Of a stretch of DNA of 64,000 nt, positions 8,761 through 17,321 are shown in pieces. The translations under genes and the position numbers were made by a program. The notes beneath the pieces were generated by a model, which had not been told where the DNA came from, made no database searches, and saw only the letters and a list, made by a program, of their open reading frames with translations. Where the stretch lies: assembly GCA_964428015.1 (NCBI GenBank), contig CAYRWR010000006.1, positions 62,001-126,000 on the forward strand. Direction: 5' to 3'. This stretch comes from CAYRWR01 sp964428015. GTDB lineage: Bacteria > Spirochaetota > Brevinematia > Brevinematales > CAYRWR01. How positions within the stretch are numbered: the stretch's first letter is position 1; every line of letters starts with the position of its first letter.

Positions 8761-9218
8761 TTCAATCTCTTCAGGTATTCTTCAGAAAAAGTGGTCTCTA
8801 CCCAGAACTGTCTGGCTTTGGTATTTGTGCTGAGGCTTTGCCAGATCAATTCTATACCTACATCTACCAGTAACGGATCCCAACGGCGGATCTTTTTATT
8901 AATCAGCATCAGTATGCCTTCAGGTGTGGTAATTCTCTGGGGGGGCAACAGTTTAGGCAGTTTAACATTCGGTCCCAGAATACTCAGTTCATTGGTTGTA
9001 AATAAGGCTTTTTTCAGATCTTTAGCCATGTATATCTCATTGAGATAGCGGTCACTAATCTGGGTGGCAGTCTGCAGTTTCTCATCCACATGCATGAACC
9101 GGGTGGCATTGGACAGCAGTGTGATGATACTGCTGGATGCCATGGCAATAATGCTCAGAGCCACCAATACTTCAATCAGTGAAAAGGCCGGGTAAGTCCG
9201 TACCGGTCTTTTTTTCAT
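8757..9218 (-). CDS. Minor pseudopilin, GspI/PilV-like
   Basis: 153-residue prepilin-like protein. The leader MKKRPVRTYPA precedes FSLIEVLVALSIIAMASS, a class III signal with Glu at +5; the VLVALSI helix is typical of GspI/PilV-type minor pseudopilins. The residue before the predicted cleavage site is Ala rather than Gly, as in the other two pseudopilins of this operon. The gene starts 2 bases after gspG ends and overlaps the next gene by 4 bases. Role inferred from family: helps initiate the pseudopilus tip with the GspJ-like partner. Confidence 0.75.
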   Translation of the reverse strand: MKKRPVRTYPAFSLIEVLVALSIIAMASSSIITLLSNATRFMHVDEKLQTATQISDRYLNEIYMAKDLKKALFTTNELSILGPNVKLPKLLPPQRITTPEGILMLINKKIRRWDPLLVDVGIELIWQSLSTNTKARQFWVETTFSEEYLKRLK

Positions 9219-9220
9219 AT

Positions 9221-9634
9221 CTATATACTATCTTCTTTGACGATGTCGTCAGGTGTATCAAATTTCTTGTCAGGCCCGGCAGATGTAATGACAATAAGGG
9301 TCATTCCGGTAGGATTAGTTTTAACACCTATCCTGTAATCTGTATTCCAGGGATCAGTTTGGAGTTCTTTGGAAATAAAACCTTCTTTCTGCAGTGCGTC
9401 AGCACTGGTTGGATAAGTGTTATTGTTCTGATGATAGGCGTATATAGCCAGTTTCAGATTATTCATTTCTACTTTCAAGGCCTGCTTGGAAGCAGTGTCC
9501 TGGATACGGGAGTAGGTCGCCATACCGATGGCCATTAATATCCCTATAATAGTAAGTACGATCAGCATTTCCAGAAGGGTAAAGGCATCCCATTTTCTAG
9601 GTGACAGCGTTCTGCGGTGAATTTTTCTCATCAT
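9221..9634 (-). CDS. gspG: Major pseudopilin GspG
   Basis: 137-residue major pseudopilin, first gene of the operon. After a 17-residue basic leader comes FTLLEMLIVLTIIGILMAIG, the prepilin peptidase signal and N-terminal helix. The C-terminus carries SAGPDKKFDTPDDI, the calcium-binding loop characteristic of GspG (family knowledge), and PWNTDYRI fits the GspG core. Residue -1 of the cleavage site is Ala, not Gly. The start has AGGAGGA just upstream and a good promoter about 15-43 bases upstream. GspG forms the shaft of the type II secretion pseudopilus; no secretin, ATPase or GspF gene is in view. Confidence 0.85.
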   Translation of the reverse strand: MMRKIHRRTLSPRKWDAFTLLEMLIVLTIIGILMAIGMATYSRIQDTASKQALKVEMNNLKLAIYAYHQNNNTYPTSADALQKEGFISKELQTDPWNTDYRIGVKTNPTGMTLIVITSAGPDKKFDTPDDIVKEDSI

Positions 9635-9648
9635 CTTCCTCCTAAAAC

Positions 9649-9677
9649 ATTATACTTATTATAAACTAAAAATACAA
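9649..9677 (-). promoter_or_regulatory. Promoter of the pseudopilin operon
   Basis: On the minus strand, TTGTAT (9672-9677) and TATAAT (9649-9654) are separated by 17 bases, a good match to the vegetative sigma factor consensus, just ahead of the gspG ribosome-binding site. It is divergent from the promoter of the DUF2207 gene. Confidence 0.7.
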
Positions 9678-9714
9678 TTTTGGAAGAGCCAGAAGTAATA
9701 TTACTGAAAATATT

Positions 9715-9742
9715 TTGACAATAGCAGGCTTTGCCTTACAAT
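9715..9742 (+). promoter_or_regulatory. Promoter of the DUF2207 gene
   Basis: TTGACA (9715-9720) and TACAAT (9737-9742) with a 16-base spacer, 26 bases before the start codon of the DUF2207 gene; AAGGAG follows as the ribosome-binding site. Confidence 0.7.
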
Positions 9743-9768
9743 GTGAGTAATATTTCAAGGAGCCGGAT

Positions 9769-11562
9769 ATGCTTAAAAAGTCTCTTCTCTTCCTGTTATT
9801 GTTTGTGCCGTTGACACTGCACGCGGAAAGCTTTACCATCAATGATTATAATGTAAATATGGAAGTCTTCAAAGACGGCAGGGTCAAAGTATCTGAAAAT
9901 ATCCTGGTGGATTTTGACAGCAGTAAACGGGGGATTTTCCGGGTCATACCATACCGCTCCTACGTAAACGGCGCCTGGAAGGAAATCCGCATCAGTCAGA
10001 TCCGGTCAAAAGAGCCAAAAAAGGTCACCCGAAAATACGGTGAAGTCAATATACGCTTTGGGAAGAGCGATGTCTGGCTGCCGGTGGGTGAGAAAAACTA
10101 TGAGTTTTCCTATATGGTGGACAAGGTGATGCTGACCGCCTCCACTAATTATGATGAACTGTACTGGAATGTAATCGGTACCAAATGGGAAGTCCCTATC
10201 TATCATACTCATGTTGAAATAAAATTTCCTGAAGGGGTAATCCTCAAGGATAATCTTCAGTATCGCATTTATATTGGAAAAGAAGGCAGTACCAAAGAAT
10301 ATCATGACTATGAGCAGGAGGAATGGAACGGAGAACCCGTAAAAGAGACTTATGATTCCCTGAGAGAATCCCGTTTCCAGACAGTTGAAAGCTACGCGGG
10401 TGTCCGGCAAAAGATTGAAGGTAGCACCCTTATTTTGGATTATGCAGCTACATTACAGCCTTACGAAGGCCTCACGGTTCAGATCCGTTTAAAAAAAGGG
10501 TTTATTAAAATCACCACCTGGCAGATCATCAAAGATTTTCTTTATGAATGGTATCATCTGATTTTCACAGGTATACTGGTCCTGGCTTCTCTATTGATCT
10601 GGGCTAAATGGGGCAAGGATGAGAAGGTCCATGTCATGGTGGAGTATTTCCCTCCCGATGTATCTCCCTCTGAAGCAGCCTCCATTATGCGTCAGGCCAG
10701 CCATTTTGACATGTCGGCTACACTGGTAGACCTGGCCCGCCGGGGTTACCTTACCATTGGAGAAGAAGGCAAGAAGAAGTTCGTAGAAAAGAAAAAAGAG
10801 CCGGATAGCAATTTAAAGAGTTATGAAAAGAAGTTGATGGAAAAATTATTTAAAGCGGTGTATACAGATAGTCAGAATAATAACCGTGTCTATACCGATT
10901 CTCTCACCGACATTTTTTACAGTGATTTTGAGGTGATAAAAGCTGATTTTGCCTCTGTGTTTGACAAAAAGGGATATTTTAAAAAGACCGGCAATCAATG
11001 GAGAGGTTTCTATATTTTCCTCATAATTGCTGCACTGGGGCTACTGTTCCTGGCTCTGGTTTATTGGGAGTCTCCTAAAAAGCTGATGCTGTTCCTTTTC
11101 CTGTCTATCATCAATAATGCTATTTTTGCCTACATCATGCCGCAAAAGTCTGAAAAAGGTTTGAATGCCTACCGTCAGATTCTTGGCTTCAAGGAATTTA
11201 TCCTGCGAGCGGAACAAGACAAGATCATGCGCCTGTTCAATGAAAATAGAAAATATTTTGATGAAACTATCGCCTACGCCATGGCCTTTGGTCTGGCTGG
11301 AAAATGGGGCCGGATGTTTAACAATCTGATGTCTCAACCGCCTGACTGGTACCAGGGCTATAGCGGTACAGGTGCTTTCCGTCCCTCCAGTTTTATTTAC
11401 ACTTTAAGCTCCTATACCCGTACCTTCCAATCGGCTGCTACTTCTACACCCAGCAGTTCTGGGTCGGGTTCAGGCAGCTCGTCCAGCTGGTCCGGCGGCG
11501 GGGGCAGCTGGGGCGGCAGTTCCGGCGGCGGATTCGGCGGCGGCGGCGGGGGCAGCTGGTAG
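9769..11562 (+). CDS. DUF2207 family membrane protein
   Basis: 597-residue predicted membrane protein. A signal peptide (residues 1-19, ending LHA) precedes an extracytoplasmic DUF2207 domain (about 20-245) with the typical GIFRVIPYRS near its start. A membrane span at about 263-280 follows, then a cytoplasmic stretch with VEYFPPDVSPSEAASIMRQ, characteristic of this family, and a pair of membrane spans at about 410-455. The C-terminus is a Ser/Gly-rich tail that ends in repeated Gly and SW, also typical. The biochemical role of the family is unknown. It has its own promoter, divergent from the pseudopilin operon. Confidence 0.85.
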   Translation: MLKKSLLFLLLFVPLTLHAESFTINDYNVNMEVFKDGRVKVSENILVDFDSSKRGIFRVIPYRSYVNGAWKEIRISQIRSKEPKKVTRKYGEVNIRFGKSDVWLPVGEKNYEFSYMVDKVMLTASTNYDELYWNVIGTKWEVPIYHTHVEIKFPEGVILKDNLQYRIYIGKEGSTKEYHDYEQEEWNGEPVKETYDSLRESRFQTVESYAGVRQKIEGSTLILDYAATLQPYEGLTVQIRLKKGFIKITTWQIIKDFLYEWYHLIFTGILVLASLLIWAKWGKDEKVHVMVEYFPPDVSPSEAASIMRQASHFDMSATLVDLARRGYLTIGEEGKKKFVEKKKEPDSNLKSYEKKLMEKLFKAVYTDSQNNNRVYTDSLTDIFYSDFEVIKADFASVFDKKGYFKKTGNQWRGFYIFLIIAALGLLFLALVYWESPKKLMLFLFLSIINNAIFAYIMPQKSEKGLNAYRQILGFKEFILRAEQDKIMRLFNENRKYFDETIAYAMAFGLAGKWGRMFNNLMSQPPDWYQGYSGTGAFRPSSFIYTLSSYTRTFQSAATSTPSSSGSGSGSSSSWSGGGGSWGGSSGGGFGGGGGGSW

Positions 11563-11624
11563 AACCAGGAGCCAAACCTATCCTTATTAGTTTTTGATTC
11601 TATTTTTTTCCAAAGAGGTTAATT

Positions 11625-12197
11625 ATGCAGATATTGCTTACTTTCCTGATAGGCATCTTTTATATATTCTTTTTTGTAAGAAATATTTTTTTATCAGCAA
11701 AGATAGGTAAGAGTGTCAAGAATAAAGATATTCTGGCAAACCTGGCCATCCTCTTTTCAGCTATTAATACTCTTTATGTACTTTTAAAGGTCTGGTGGGC
11801 TGGTTTTTCTTTTAGTTTATACACCTTCAGTTTTTATGGGTATGAGATACTTCAGATTGTCGCACTCTGCTTCATTGTTTTTGGCATTGCGATTTCGATC
11901 ATTGCTTCCCTGGGATTAGGAAAGAGCTGGAGAGTAGGGGTGGATGAAGCTAACAAGACTGAATTAGTCAAAACCGGCATTTATAGCCTAAATAGAAACC
12001 CCTATTTTTCCGCCTGGTACCTGGTATATATTGGCTTCTTTTTATATGTGCCCAATCTGGAAAATCTTATATTAGTCCTGCTTAATATAATAGTATTTCA
12101 TAAAATGGTATTGCATGAAGAAAAATACCTTGCACATCAAATTGGAGAAGAATATCTGGAATACTGTAAGAAAGTTAAAAGATACGGATTGATCTAG
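11625..12197 (+). CDS. Isoprenylcysteine methyltransferase-like integral membrane protein
   Basis: 190-residue polytopic membrane protein, with about five hydrophobic segments. The C-terminal half has the ICMT/PEMT family pattern: KTGIYSLNRNPYFSAWYL, then a hydrophobic hairpin, then HEEKYLAHQIGEEYLEYCKKVKRY. This region binds S-adenosylmethionine in the family. The substrate in bacteria is generally unknown (lipid or small lipophilic molecule), so only a family-level call is justified. AGAGG precedes the ATG start. It lies downstream of the DUF2207 gene with a 62-base gap and converges on the small DUF4405-like gene. Confidence 0.8.
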   Translation: MQILLTFLIGIFYIFFFVRNIFLSAKIGKSVKNKDILANLAILFSAINTLYVLLKVWWAGFSFSLYTFSFYGYEILQIVALCFIVFGIAISIIASLGLGKSWRVGVDEANKTELVKTGIYSLNRNPYFSAWYLVYIGFFLYVPNLENLILVLLNIIVFHKMVLHEEKYLAHQIGEEYLEYCKKVKRYGLI

Positions 12198-12200
12198 AAA

Positions 12201-12419
12201 TCAGGATTTTTTGATACCGAAAATCTGTGTTTTTATCCAGGTCCAGTTCAGGATAATATGCAAAACTACCAGTATTGCCATGGCGAGACCATTATAACTA
12301 TGAACGCTATCCATCCATTCAGGTTCAATGCTAAAAAATAACATTATCAAACCGCTGACTGACTGAAACAACACTGAGATAAATAATAAGATGTTTACAG
12401 GGACAAGCAGCTTTTTCAT
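12201..12419 (-). CDS. Small two-span membrane protein, DUF4405-like
   Basis: 72-residue protein with two hydrophobic segments (about residues 5-28 and 43-65). The spacing of a His in the loop (SVHSYNGLAM) and another in the second span (VLHIILNWTW) resembles DUF4405 proteins, where such His residues may bind haem. AGGAG precedes the start. It is 15 bases downstream of the TPR-like gene and probably in one transcript with it. Function not known. Confidence 0.6.
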   Translation of the reverse strand: MKKLLVPVNILLFISVLFQSVSGLIMLFFSIEPEWMDSVHSYNGLAMAILVVLHIILNWTWIKTQIFGIKKS

Positions 12420-12434
12420 GAACTTTACTCCTGA

Positions 12435-12785
12435 TTACTGGTTATGAAATTCTTTGTTGCGGGCATTCAGTACACTTTTAGCTTTACTAATATCGGGAGC
12501 GACCATATTAGACCTTTCATAAGCAGAAATAGCCTGTTTATAGCTCTTTACTTCTTCCAGTTGACGTCCCTGTTTGAAATAGTACTCGGCATAATCTTTC
12601 ATGATTTCACGATTAACTGTGGTGTTTAAATGAACAGTCTTTTCCCGCTCAGGAGTGGGTTTTTGAGCTTTCTGCTGGAATTCTTTAGAACGGGCTACGG
12701 CATCCTGTTCCGCTTGTGACGGTTTAGAATCGCCTTTAACGTGTTGAGGTTGAGGAATGTTGGGATTTAATCCTTCAATCTTCAT
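12435..12785 (-). CDS. Hypothetical protein with TPR-like C-terminus
   Basis: 116-residue soluble protein. The first 55 residues are polar, with many Gln, Lys and Pro, and look disordered. The C-terminal half (about 58-110) contains YAEYYFKQGRQLEEVKSYKQAISAY in two parts, like a single tetratricopeptide repeat with a capping helix. AAGGAGG lies 8 bases before the ATG, a strong ribosome-binding site. No promoter is evident in the 53 bases between it and the 3' end of ssrA upstream, so read-through from ssrA is possible. I do not recognise a specific family. Confidence 0.65.
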   Translation of the reverse strand: MKIEGLNPNIPQPQHVKGDSKPSQAEQDAVARSKEFQQKAQKPTPEREKTVHLNTTVNREIMKDYAEYYFKQGRQLEEVKSYKQAISAYERSNMVAPDISKAKSVLNARNKEFHNQ

Positions 12786-12838
12786 GGCTACCTCCTTGTA
12801 GGCCCTTATGCCTCTTTTTACAAAATACAGCTAAATAA

Positions 12839-13190
12839 TGGAGACGGCGGGAATCGAACCCGCGTCCTAAAACCAGAACCAAAAGACCTTATTCACAAGC
12901 TTAGTCTCTTTTTGTTGTGGTGGCAGAATGGAAATGAGACCAACCATTTCCGCCATCTATTCCGGACTTTGATTTAAGAAGCGAGTCCGGACACCGGGCT
13001 TCCGATTCCCCTTTATATTAGCCAATAACAGACATCAGGGACAAATCTCTGTTACCAGCCTGGCCTATTTACGCGGCCAGAGCGTAAGAATAATTGTTGG
13101 CAATTAATCTTGTTGAGCCTTTTAACGGGATACTCAGCCCTGCTTGAAGTCTAATAGCCCTCGTGTTTCAGTCGAAATCCAATCGTCCCC
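12839..13190 (-). ncRNA. ssrA: Transfer-messenger RNA (tmRNA)
   Basis: 352-base tmRNA that rescues stalled ribosomes. The 5' end GGGGACG pairs with CGTCTCC near the 3' end to form the tRNA-like acceptor stem, with A as discriminator; the 3' CCA is not encoded. The 3' part has the T-arm GGGTTCGATTCCC and the 5' part the conserved GATTTCGAC. The tag reading frame is at 13069-13101 (minus strand): Ala resume codon, peptide ANNYSYALAA, then TAA. The ALAA end is the usual protease-recognition tail. One-piece (not permuted) gene. Confidence 0.97.
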
Positions 13191-13210
13191 TTTTATAGTT
13201 CTACTATTAA

Positions 13211-13239
13211 AATATAACCTATTCAAAAAAATAAATCAA
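13211..13239 (-). promoter_or_regulatory. Probable ssrA promoter
   Basis: Minus-strand TTGATT (13234-13239), 17-base spacer, TATATT (13211-13216). Transcription would start about 15 bases before the mature 5' end, leaving a short leader for RNase P to remove. Confidence 0.55.
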
Positions 13240-13412
13240 GTCTTAAATCAAATAAATTTAGAGCTTATTGGTATCGGCAAAACAGTATCACAAACTATAG
13301 CTTTTTTCCTCGTTGCATAAAAAATAAATTGTACCAGGGAGCGCTCTAATATACTGTACTTTTTTAATTTTTTCCTGTAAAATATCTTAGTATCACACCA
13401 CGGGAGGGGACC

Positions 13413-14660
13413 ATGCCCAGTTCAAAAGAAAATCTGAAAAAGTTTGACCCCGAAGTTTATCAGGCTATTTGTAATGAAGAAAAGCGAGAAGAGCTGACAC
13501 TGGAATTAATTGCCAGTGAAAATGCAGTATCCCGCAGTGTGCTGGAAGCTCAGGGCTCCCTTTTTACCAATAAATATGCGGAAGGTTATCCCGGTAAGCG
13601 CTACTACGGCGGCTGTGAATATGCTGACATAGTGGAAGATCTGGCCCGTAACAGAGCCAAACAGATATTCGGGGGTGATCATATCAATGTACAGCCCCAC
13701 AGCGGCAGCCAGGCCAATATGGGCGTCTATATGGCATCCATTAAACCCGGAGATAAAGTACTGGGTATGTCACTTTCCAATGGGGGGCATCTCACCCATG
13801 GATCCAAGGTCAACTTTTCCGGAAAAGTGTATGAATCCTTTGAATATGGTGTCAATTCTGATTCGGGGTTGATCGATTATGATCAGGTGGAAAAACTGGC
13901 CCAGGAGCACCGCCCTGCCATCATAGTAGCTGGTGCATCAGCCTATTCGCGTATTATCGACTTTCCCCGTTTCCGGCAGATTGCGGATAGTGTGGGTGCC
14001 TATCTGTTTGTGGATATGGCGCATATTGCCGGCCTGGTCGCTGCCGGTCTGCACCCATCACCTGTACCTCATGCTGAGTTTGTGACCACTACTACCCATA
14101 AGACCCTGCGTGGTCCCCGCGGCGGTATGATCATCTGCCGAGAAGAATTTGCCAAAGAGATTGATAAAACCATTTTTCCCGGTATACAGGGGGGGCCCCT
14201 GGTCCACGTCATAGCCGCCAAAGCTGTGGCCTTTAAAGAAGCTCTGAGCCCAGAATTCAGGAATTACCAGCAGCAGATCTTGAAAAACGCATCAACCATG
14301 GCCAAAGTCCTCATGGATAAAGGCTTTAAAGTAGTCTCCGGGGGTACCGACAATCACCTGTTTTTGCTGGATCTCACCCCTCAGGATATCACAGGTAAAG
14401 ACGCGGAAAAACGTCTGGAAGAAGCTCACATTACAGTGAATAAAAATACCGTTCCCGGAGAACAACGCAGTCCCTTTGTCACATCCGGTATCCGGATAGG
14501 TGCTCCTACAATCACCACTCGGGGTATGAAGGAATCTGAAGCGGAAGAAGTAGCCAATTATATCGCCGAAATACTCCTGCACATAGAAGATGAAAAAGTC
14601 CTAAACTCTGTCAGGGAAAAGGTCGAAAATCTATGTAGGCGTTTTCCTTTATATGCCTGA
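13413..14660 (+). CDS. glyA: Serine hydroxymethyltransferase
   Basis: PLP enzyme converting serine and tetrahydrofolate to glycine and 5,10-methylenetetrahydrofolate. 415 residues, full length. Visible hallmarks: ELIASENAVS near the N-terminus, NKYAEGYPGKRYYGG, VNVQPHSGSQAN-like segment (NVQPHSGSQANMGVY), and the PLP-lysine motif TTTTHKTLRGPRGG at about residue 230. The start ATG follows GGGAGGGG. The 210-base gap upstream is shared with the divergent ssrA promoter. This is the main source of one-carbon units for, among others, the purine pathway (purM is 5 kb away). Confidence 0.97.
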   Translation: MPSSKENLKKFDPEVYQAICNEEKREELTLELIASENAVSRSVLEAQGSLFTNKYAEGYPGKRYYGGCEYADIVEDLARNRAKQIFGGDHINVQPHSGSQANMGVYMASIKPGDKVLGMSLSNGGHLTHGSKVNFSGKVYESFEYGVNSDSGLIDYDQVEKLAQEHRPAIIVAGASAYSRIIDFPRFRQIADSVGAYLFVDMAHIAGLVAAGLHPSPVPHAEFVTTTTHKTLRGPRGGMIICREEFAKEIDKTIFPGIQGGPLVHVIAAKAVAFKEALSPEFRNYQQQILKNASTMAKVLMDKGFKVVSGGTDNHLFLLDLTPQDITGKDAEKRLEEAHITVNKNTVPGEQRSPFVTSGIRIGAPTITTRGMKESEAEEVANYIAEILLHIEDEKVLNSVREKVENLCRRFPLYA

Positions 14661-14718
14661 AACCGTGTTATATTTCCCATAGGATGAACTGAAAGAATAC
14701 CTTTTGCCTGGAGAAGGG

Positions 14719-15942
14719 ATGGCTGATAATAAATTTGGTGTCGCGAACTACAAAAAGAATGCCTACATATATATTGAGGATCAGGAAGACTCCAACGATT
14801 TTTATATTATTCGCCAGGGTAATGTAACAGAGACCCGCAGCGCCGGACAGTTGACCAATGAAGAAGGCACACATCTGGGACCGGGAGATTTTTTTGGTGT
14901 GTTATCCTGTATGGCCAAACGCCCCCGTATAGGCAGTGTGCAGAGTGAAAGTGAAGTATCCTGTATTGTAGTCAAAGGTACCCAATTCGAAGAATTGATC
15001 CAGAAGATGGCTCCTATTGCCATGAAAATCATTCGTTACTTCTCTCAACAGCTCCGTCATTATGACTCCATTCTCACCAAATTGACATTTAAATCTTCAG
15101 TGGAAGAAAATCCCTGTAACCTTTTTCGCGTAGGTGAGTATTATTTCGCCAATAAACAGTATATCCAAGCGGCACATGCCTACCTGCATTATATCAAGTT
15201 TTGCCCGGACGGCGGATATGCTCCTCAGGCCAAACAGAAACTGGTGAAGATCAATCCCCCCAAAGAAAAATTAATACCGAAAAAGGACAACTTCTTTTAT
15301 CTTTATGAGGATAATCAGATCATCTTTCTGGAACATGAACCAGGAGCAGAACTCTACATCATCCAGGAAGGAAAGGTCAAAATAACCAAACTAGTGGATG
15401 ATAACGAGGTATTATTGGCAGTACTGAAAAAGGGAGACATCTTCGGAGAAATGGCCATTCTGGAAAATAAACCCCGCTCCGCCACAGCCATAGCCTATGG
15501 GCCCACCAAGCTTATGGGTGTGACCAAGGCCAACTTTGAACCTATGGTAAAAGCCCACCCTGAAATTGCCCGCCGCATCATTGAGCTCCTCTCCGAACGT
15601 ATCTGGCTGATATACAAACAGCTGTCCAATATTCTTATCAATGATCCTGTGGGAAAAATCTACGATTCTATGTTCACTCAATTGCAGAAAAACCGGATTG
15701 CTATCAAAGAAGGTGTATCTCATACTTTTGATTTCGGCCCTGACGAATTAATCAAGTTCGTAGGCCTGAACAGCATGGAAGGTAAACTGGCAATAAAAAA
15801 TCTGTTCGATAATGATAAAAGTATGGATATAGTAGACGGAAAAATCATGTGTAAAGATGTATCCAATATCCAGAAGGCAATCAATGTGATCAAACGAAAT
15901 CAGGAGATTGCCCGCCGCAAAAAAGAAAGCGCCTACTCCTGA
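14719..15942 (+). CDS. Double cyclic-nucleotide-binding-domain protein with CRP-like C-terminus
   Basis: About 407 residues. Order: first CNBD (about 15-110), a linker with a TPR-like pair of helices (about 130-175, YYFANKQYIQAAHAYLHY), second CNBD (about 195-310) with an intact phosphate-binding cassette FGEMAILENKPRSATAIA, and a C-terminal segment (about 330-395) resembling a CRP winged helix (FDFGPDELIKFVGLNSMEGKL). In the first CNBD the usual Gly-Glu pair is Gly-Val (FFGVLS), so it may not bind nucleotide normally. I chose ATG 14719 because GGAGAAGGG lies directly in front. Its TGA overlaps the next start by one base. It may be a transcription factor or a signalling adaptor. Confidence 0.8.
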   Translation: MADNKFGVANYKKNAYIYIEDQEDSNDFYIIRQGNVTETRSAGQLTNEEGTHLGPGDFFGVLSCMAKRPRIGSVQSESEVSCIVVKGTQFEELIQKMAPIAMKIIRYFSQQLRHYDSILTKLTFKSSVEENPCNLFRVGEYYFANKQYIQAAHAYLHYIKFCPDGGYAPQAKQKLVKINPPKEKLIPKKDNFFYLYEDNQIIFLEHEPGAELYIIQEGKVKITKLVDDNEVLLAVLKKGDIFGEMAILENKPRSATAIAYGPTKLMGVTKANFEPMVKAHPEIARRIIELLSERIWLIYKQLSNILINDPVGKIYDSMFTQLQKNRIAIKEGVSHTFDFGPDELIKFVGLNSMEGKLAIKNLFDNDKSMDIVDGKIMCKDVSNIQKAINVIKRNQEIARRKKESAYS

Positions 15943-16325
15943 TGCTGCTGTTCGTATACGGATCCTTTTTACGGAAGGGTCCCTCCCATATCCTGATCAA
16001 AGGCTCCAAATTCATCGCTAATGCTATTTTACCGGATCATCTGCTCTATGACCTGGAAGGGCTGGAAATAGCAGCCGCAGTCCCGGGAAGGAATCCCAAA
16101 GGTATCTGGGGCGAAGTCTATGAAGTCGCCGATGAAAAACAGGATGACCTGGACAATTACTGCGGATATATCCCGGGAAAACCATCCAAGAGCCTGTTTG
16201 AGAGAAAAAAAGTCCAGCTTCTGGGTACAAAAAAAGAAAACCTGGAAGCGGAAGCGTATATACTTCCGGAGTCCAGGCTTTCCCAGTTTGTAGCGGTCCC
16301 CATTCCTGAAGGCCGCTGGATCTGA
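15942..16325 (+). CDS. Gamma-glutamylcyclotransferase-like (GGCT/AIG2) protein
   Basis: 127-residue protein of the GGCT fold. The N-terminal substrate-binding loop is MLLFVYGSFLRKG (YGS motif). The region that in active enzymes reads Leu-Asp-x-x-Glu-Gly-Tyr is here LDNYCGY: the expected catalytic Glu appears replaced by Cys. RKKV then follows as in the family. The gene is translationally coupled to the CNBD protein. It may be inactive, may use a different residue, or may have a different substrate; sequence cannot decide. Confidence 0.7.
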   Translation: MLLFVYGSFLRKGPSHILIKGSKFIANAILPDHLLYDLEGLEIAAAVPGRNPKGIWGEVYEVADEKQDDLDNYCGYIPGKPSKSLFERKKVQLLGTKKENLEAEAYILPESRLSQFVAVPIPEGRWI

Positions 16326-16331
16326 TAATAT

Positions 16332-17321
16332 TTAAAAATCTATACTACTCACCACATACAGCCTGCCATCAGTGCCCCATTGTATCCCCATACTGCACAT
16401 CGAATATATGTCATAACTAAAGGCCAATTCAGCTATGGGGCTGAGGTCCAGCCTATAGAGAAACCTTCCTGCCAGGGTGAAATTACGGTACTTGGCTGAT
16501 TGCTCCAGCCGCAGCCAGTTTTTACTCATGCGATCAGACCAGGTCCACTCCACTATGGAACGCAGTATAACAGTCGGTAATGAGAAATACAATCCCGCAG
16601 ACAACTGGATATCCGCCCGGTACAGGTCCAGGGCATAGACCAGGGGGTCGGTGTTTTCCAGCTGGAGGAGTCCCCGGATATAAAAATTAGCATGAGAATA
16701 CTTCATCATAACGGCCATGGGGATGCTGTGCCGGAAATCCCCCTGGGAGTAGGATAAAGCGAATTTTCCCAGTCTGAGATTGAGTCTCAGTCCGGCGGCA
16801 TTGAGGAAGATAGGCAGGTAGGCATCCGGGGTGTCAAATTCACCGGGATTGCCCGGGCGGTACAGTGGAGTGACAGGCAACAGGGTCTGGGTATTTTTTC
16901 TGAGTACGGCAGCCCCGGAAAATGTCAGATCGATCCAGGGCGCAAACATGTAGTTGACCCCGAAGTCATACAGGTTGATATTATTCAGGATATAACCGTA
17001 GTTGGTATCGGGATTGTGGGTGTCCCGGTAGCCGTTCAGAGTTGCGAAAAACTGGAGGTTGTTGAAATTGAGGTTGGCACGGAGGTAGGCATATCTCAGG
17101 TGAAAGGTATTGGTATGAGCGCCGTAGCTGAGTACCCCCTGGCTATGTATGGCAAAAAAAGTATTATCTCTATAAGTATCATGGATAGTATCGATATAGT
17201 CGGCGCGGTGGTCTTTTTCAGCAATCATGTAGGTATCCAAACCGACCGGCATGCCATCTATAGAAAACCCTCTGGCAAGGATAGCCAGAAGGAAAGTCAG
17301 TATCAAAGTGTTTATTTTCAT
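16332..17321 (-). CDS. Predicted outer-membrane beta-barrel protein
   Basis: 329 residues with a signal peptide (residues 1-18, ILTFLLAILARGFS). The rest has many alternating hydrophobic/aromatic strands about 10 residues long, and the last residue is Phe (VVSSIDF), as in barrel proteins recognised by the BAM machinery. No known family was recognised. Its start overlaps the stop of the upstream barrel gene by one base, so both are made from one message, and it could form a pair with that protein. Converges on the GGCT-like gene. Confidence 0.65.
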   Translation of the reverse strand: MKINTLILTFLLAILARGFSIDGMPVGLDTYMIAEKDHRADYIDTIHDTYRDNTFFAIHSQGVLSYGAHTNTFHLRYAYLRANLNFNNLQFFATLNGYRDTHNPDTNYGYILNNINLYDFGVNYMFAPWIDLTFSGAAVLRKNTQTLLPVTPLYRPGNPGEFDTPDAYLPIFLNAAGLRLNLRLGKFALSYSQGDFRHSIPMAVMMKYSHANFYIRGLLQLENTDPLVYALDLYRADIQLSAGLYFSLPTVILRSIVEWTWSDRMSKNWLRLEQSAKYRNFTLAGRFLYRLDLSPIAELAFSYDIYSMCSMGIQWGTDGRLYVVSSIDF

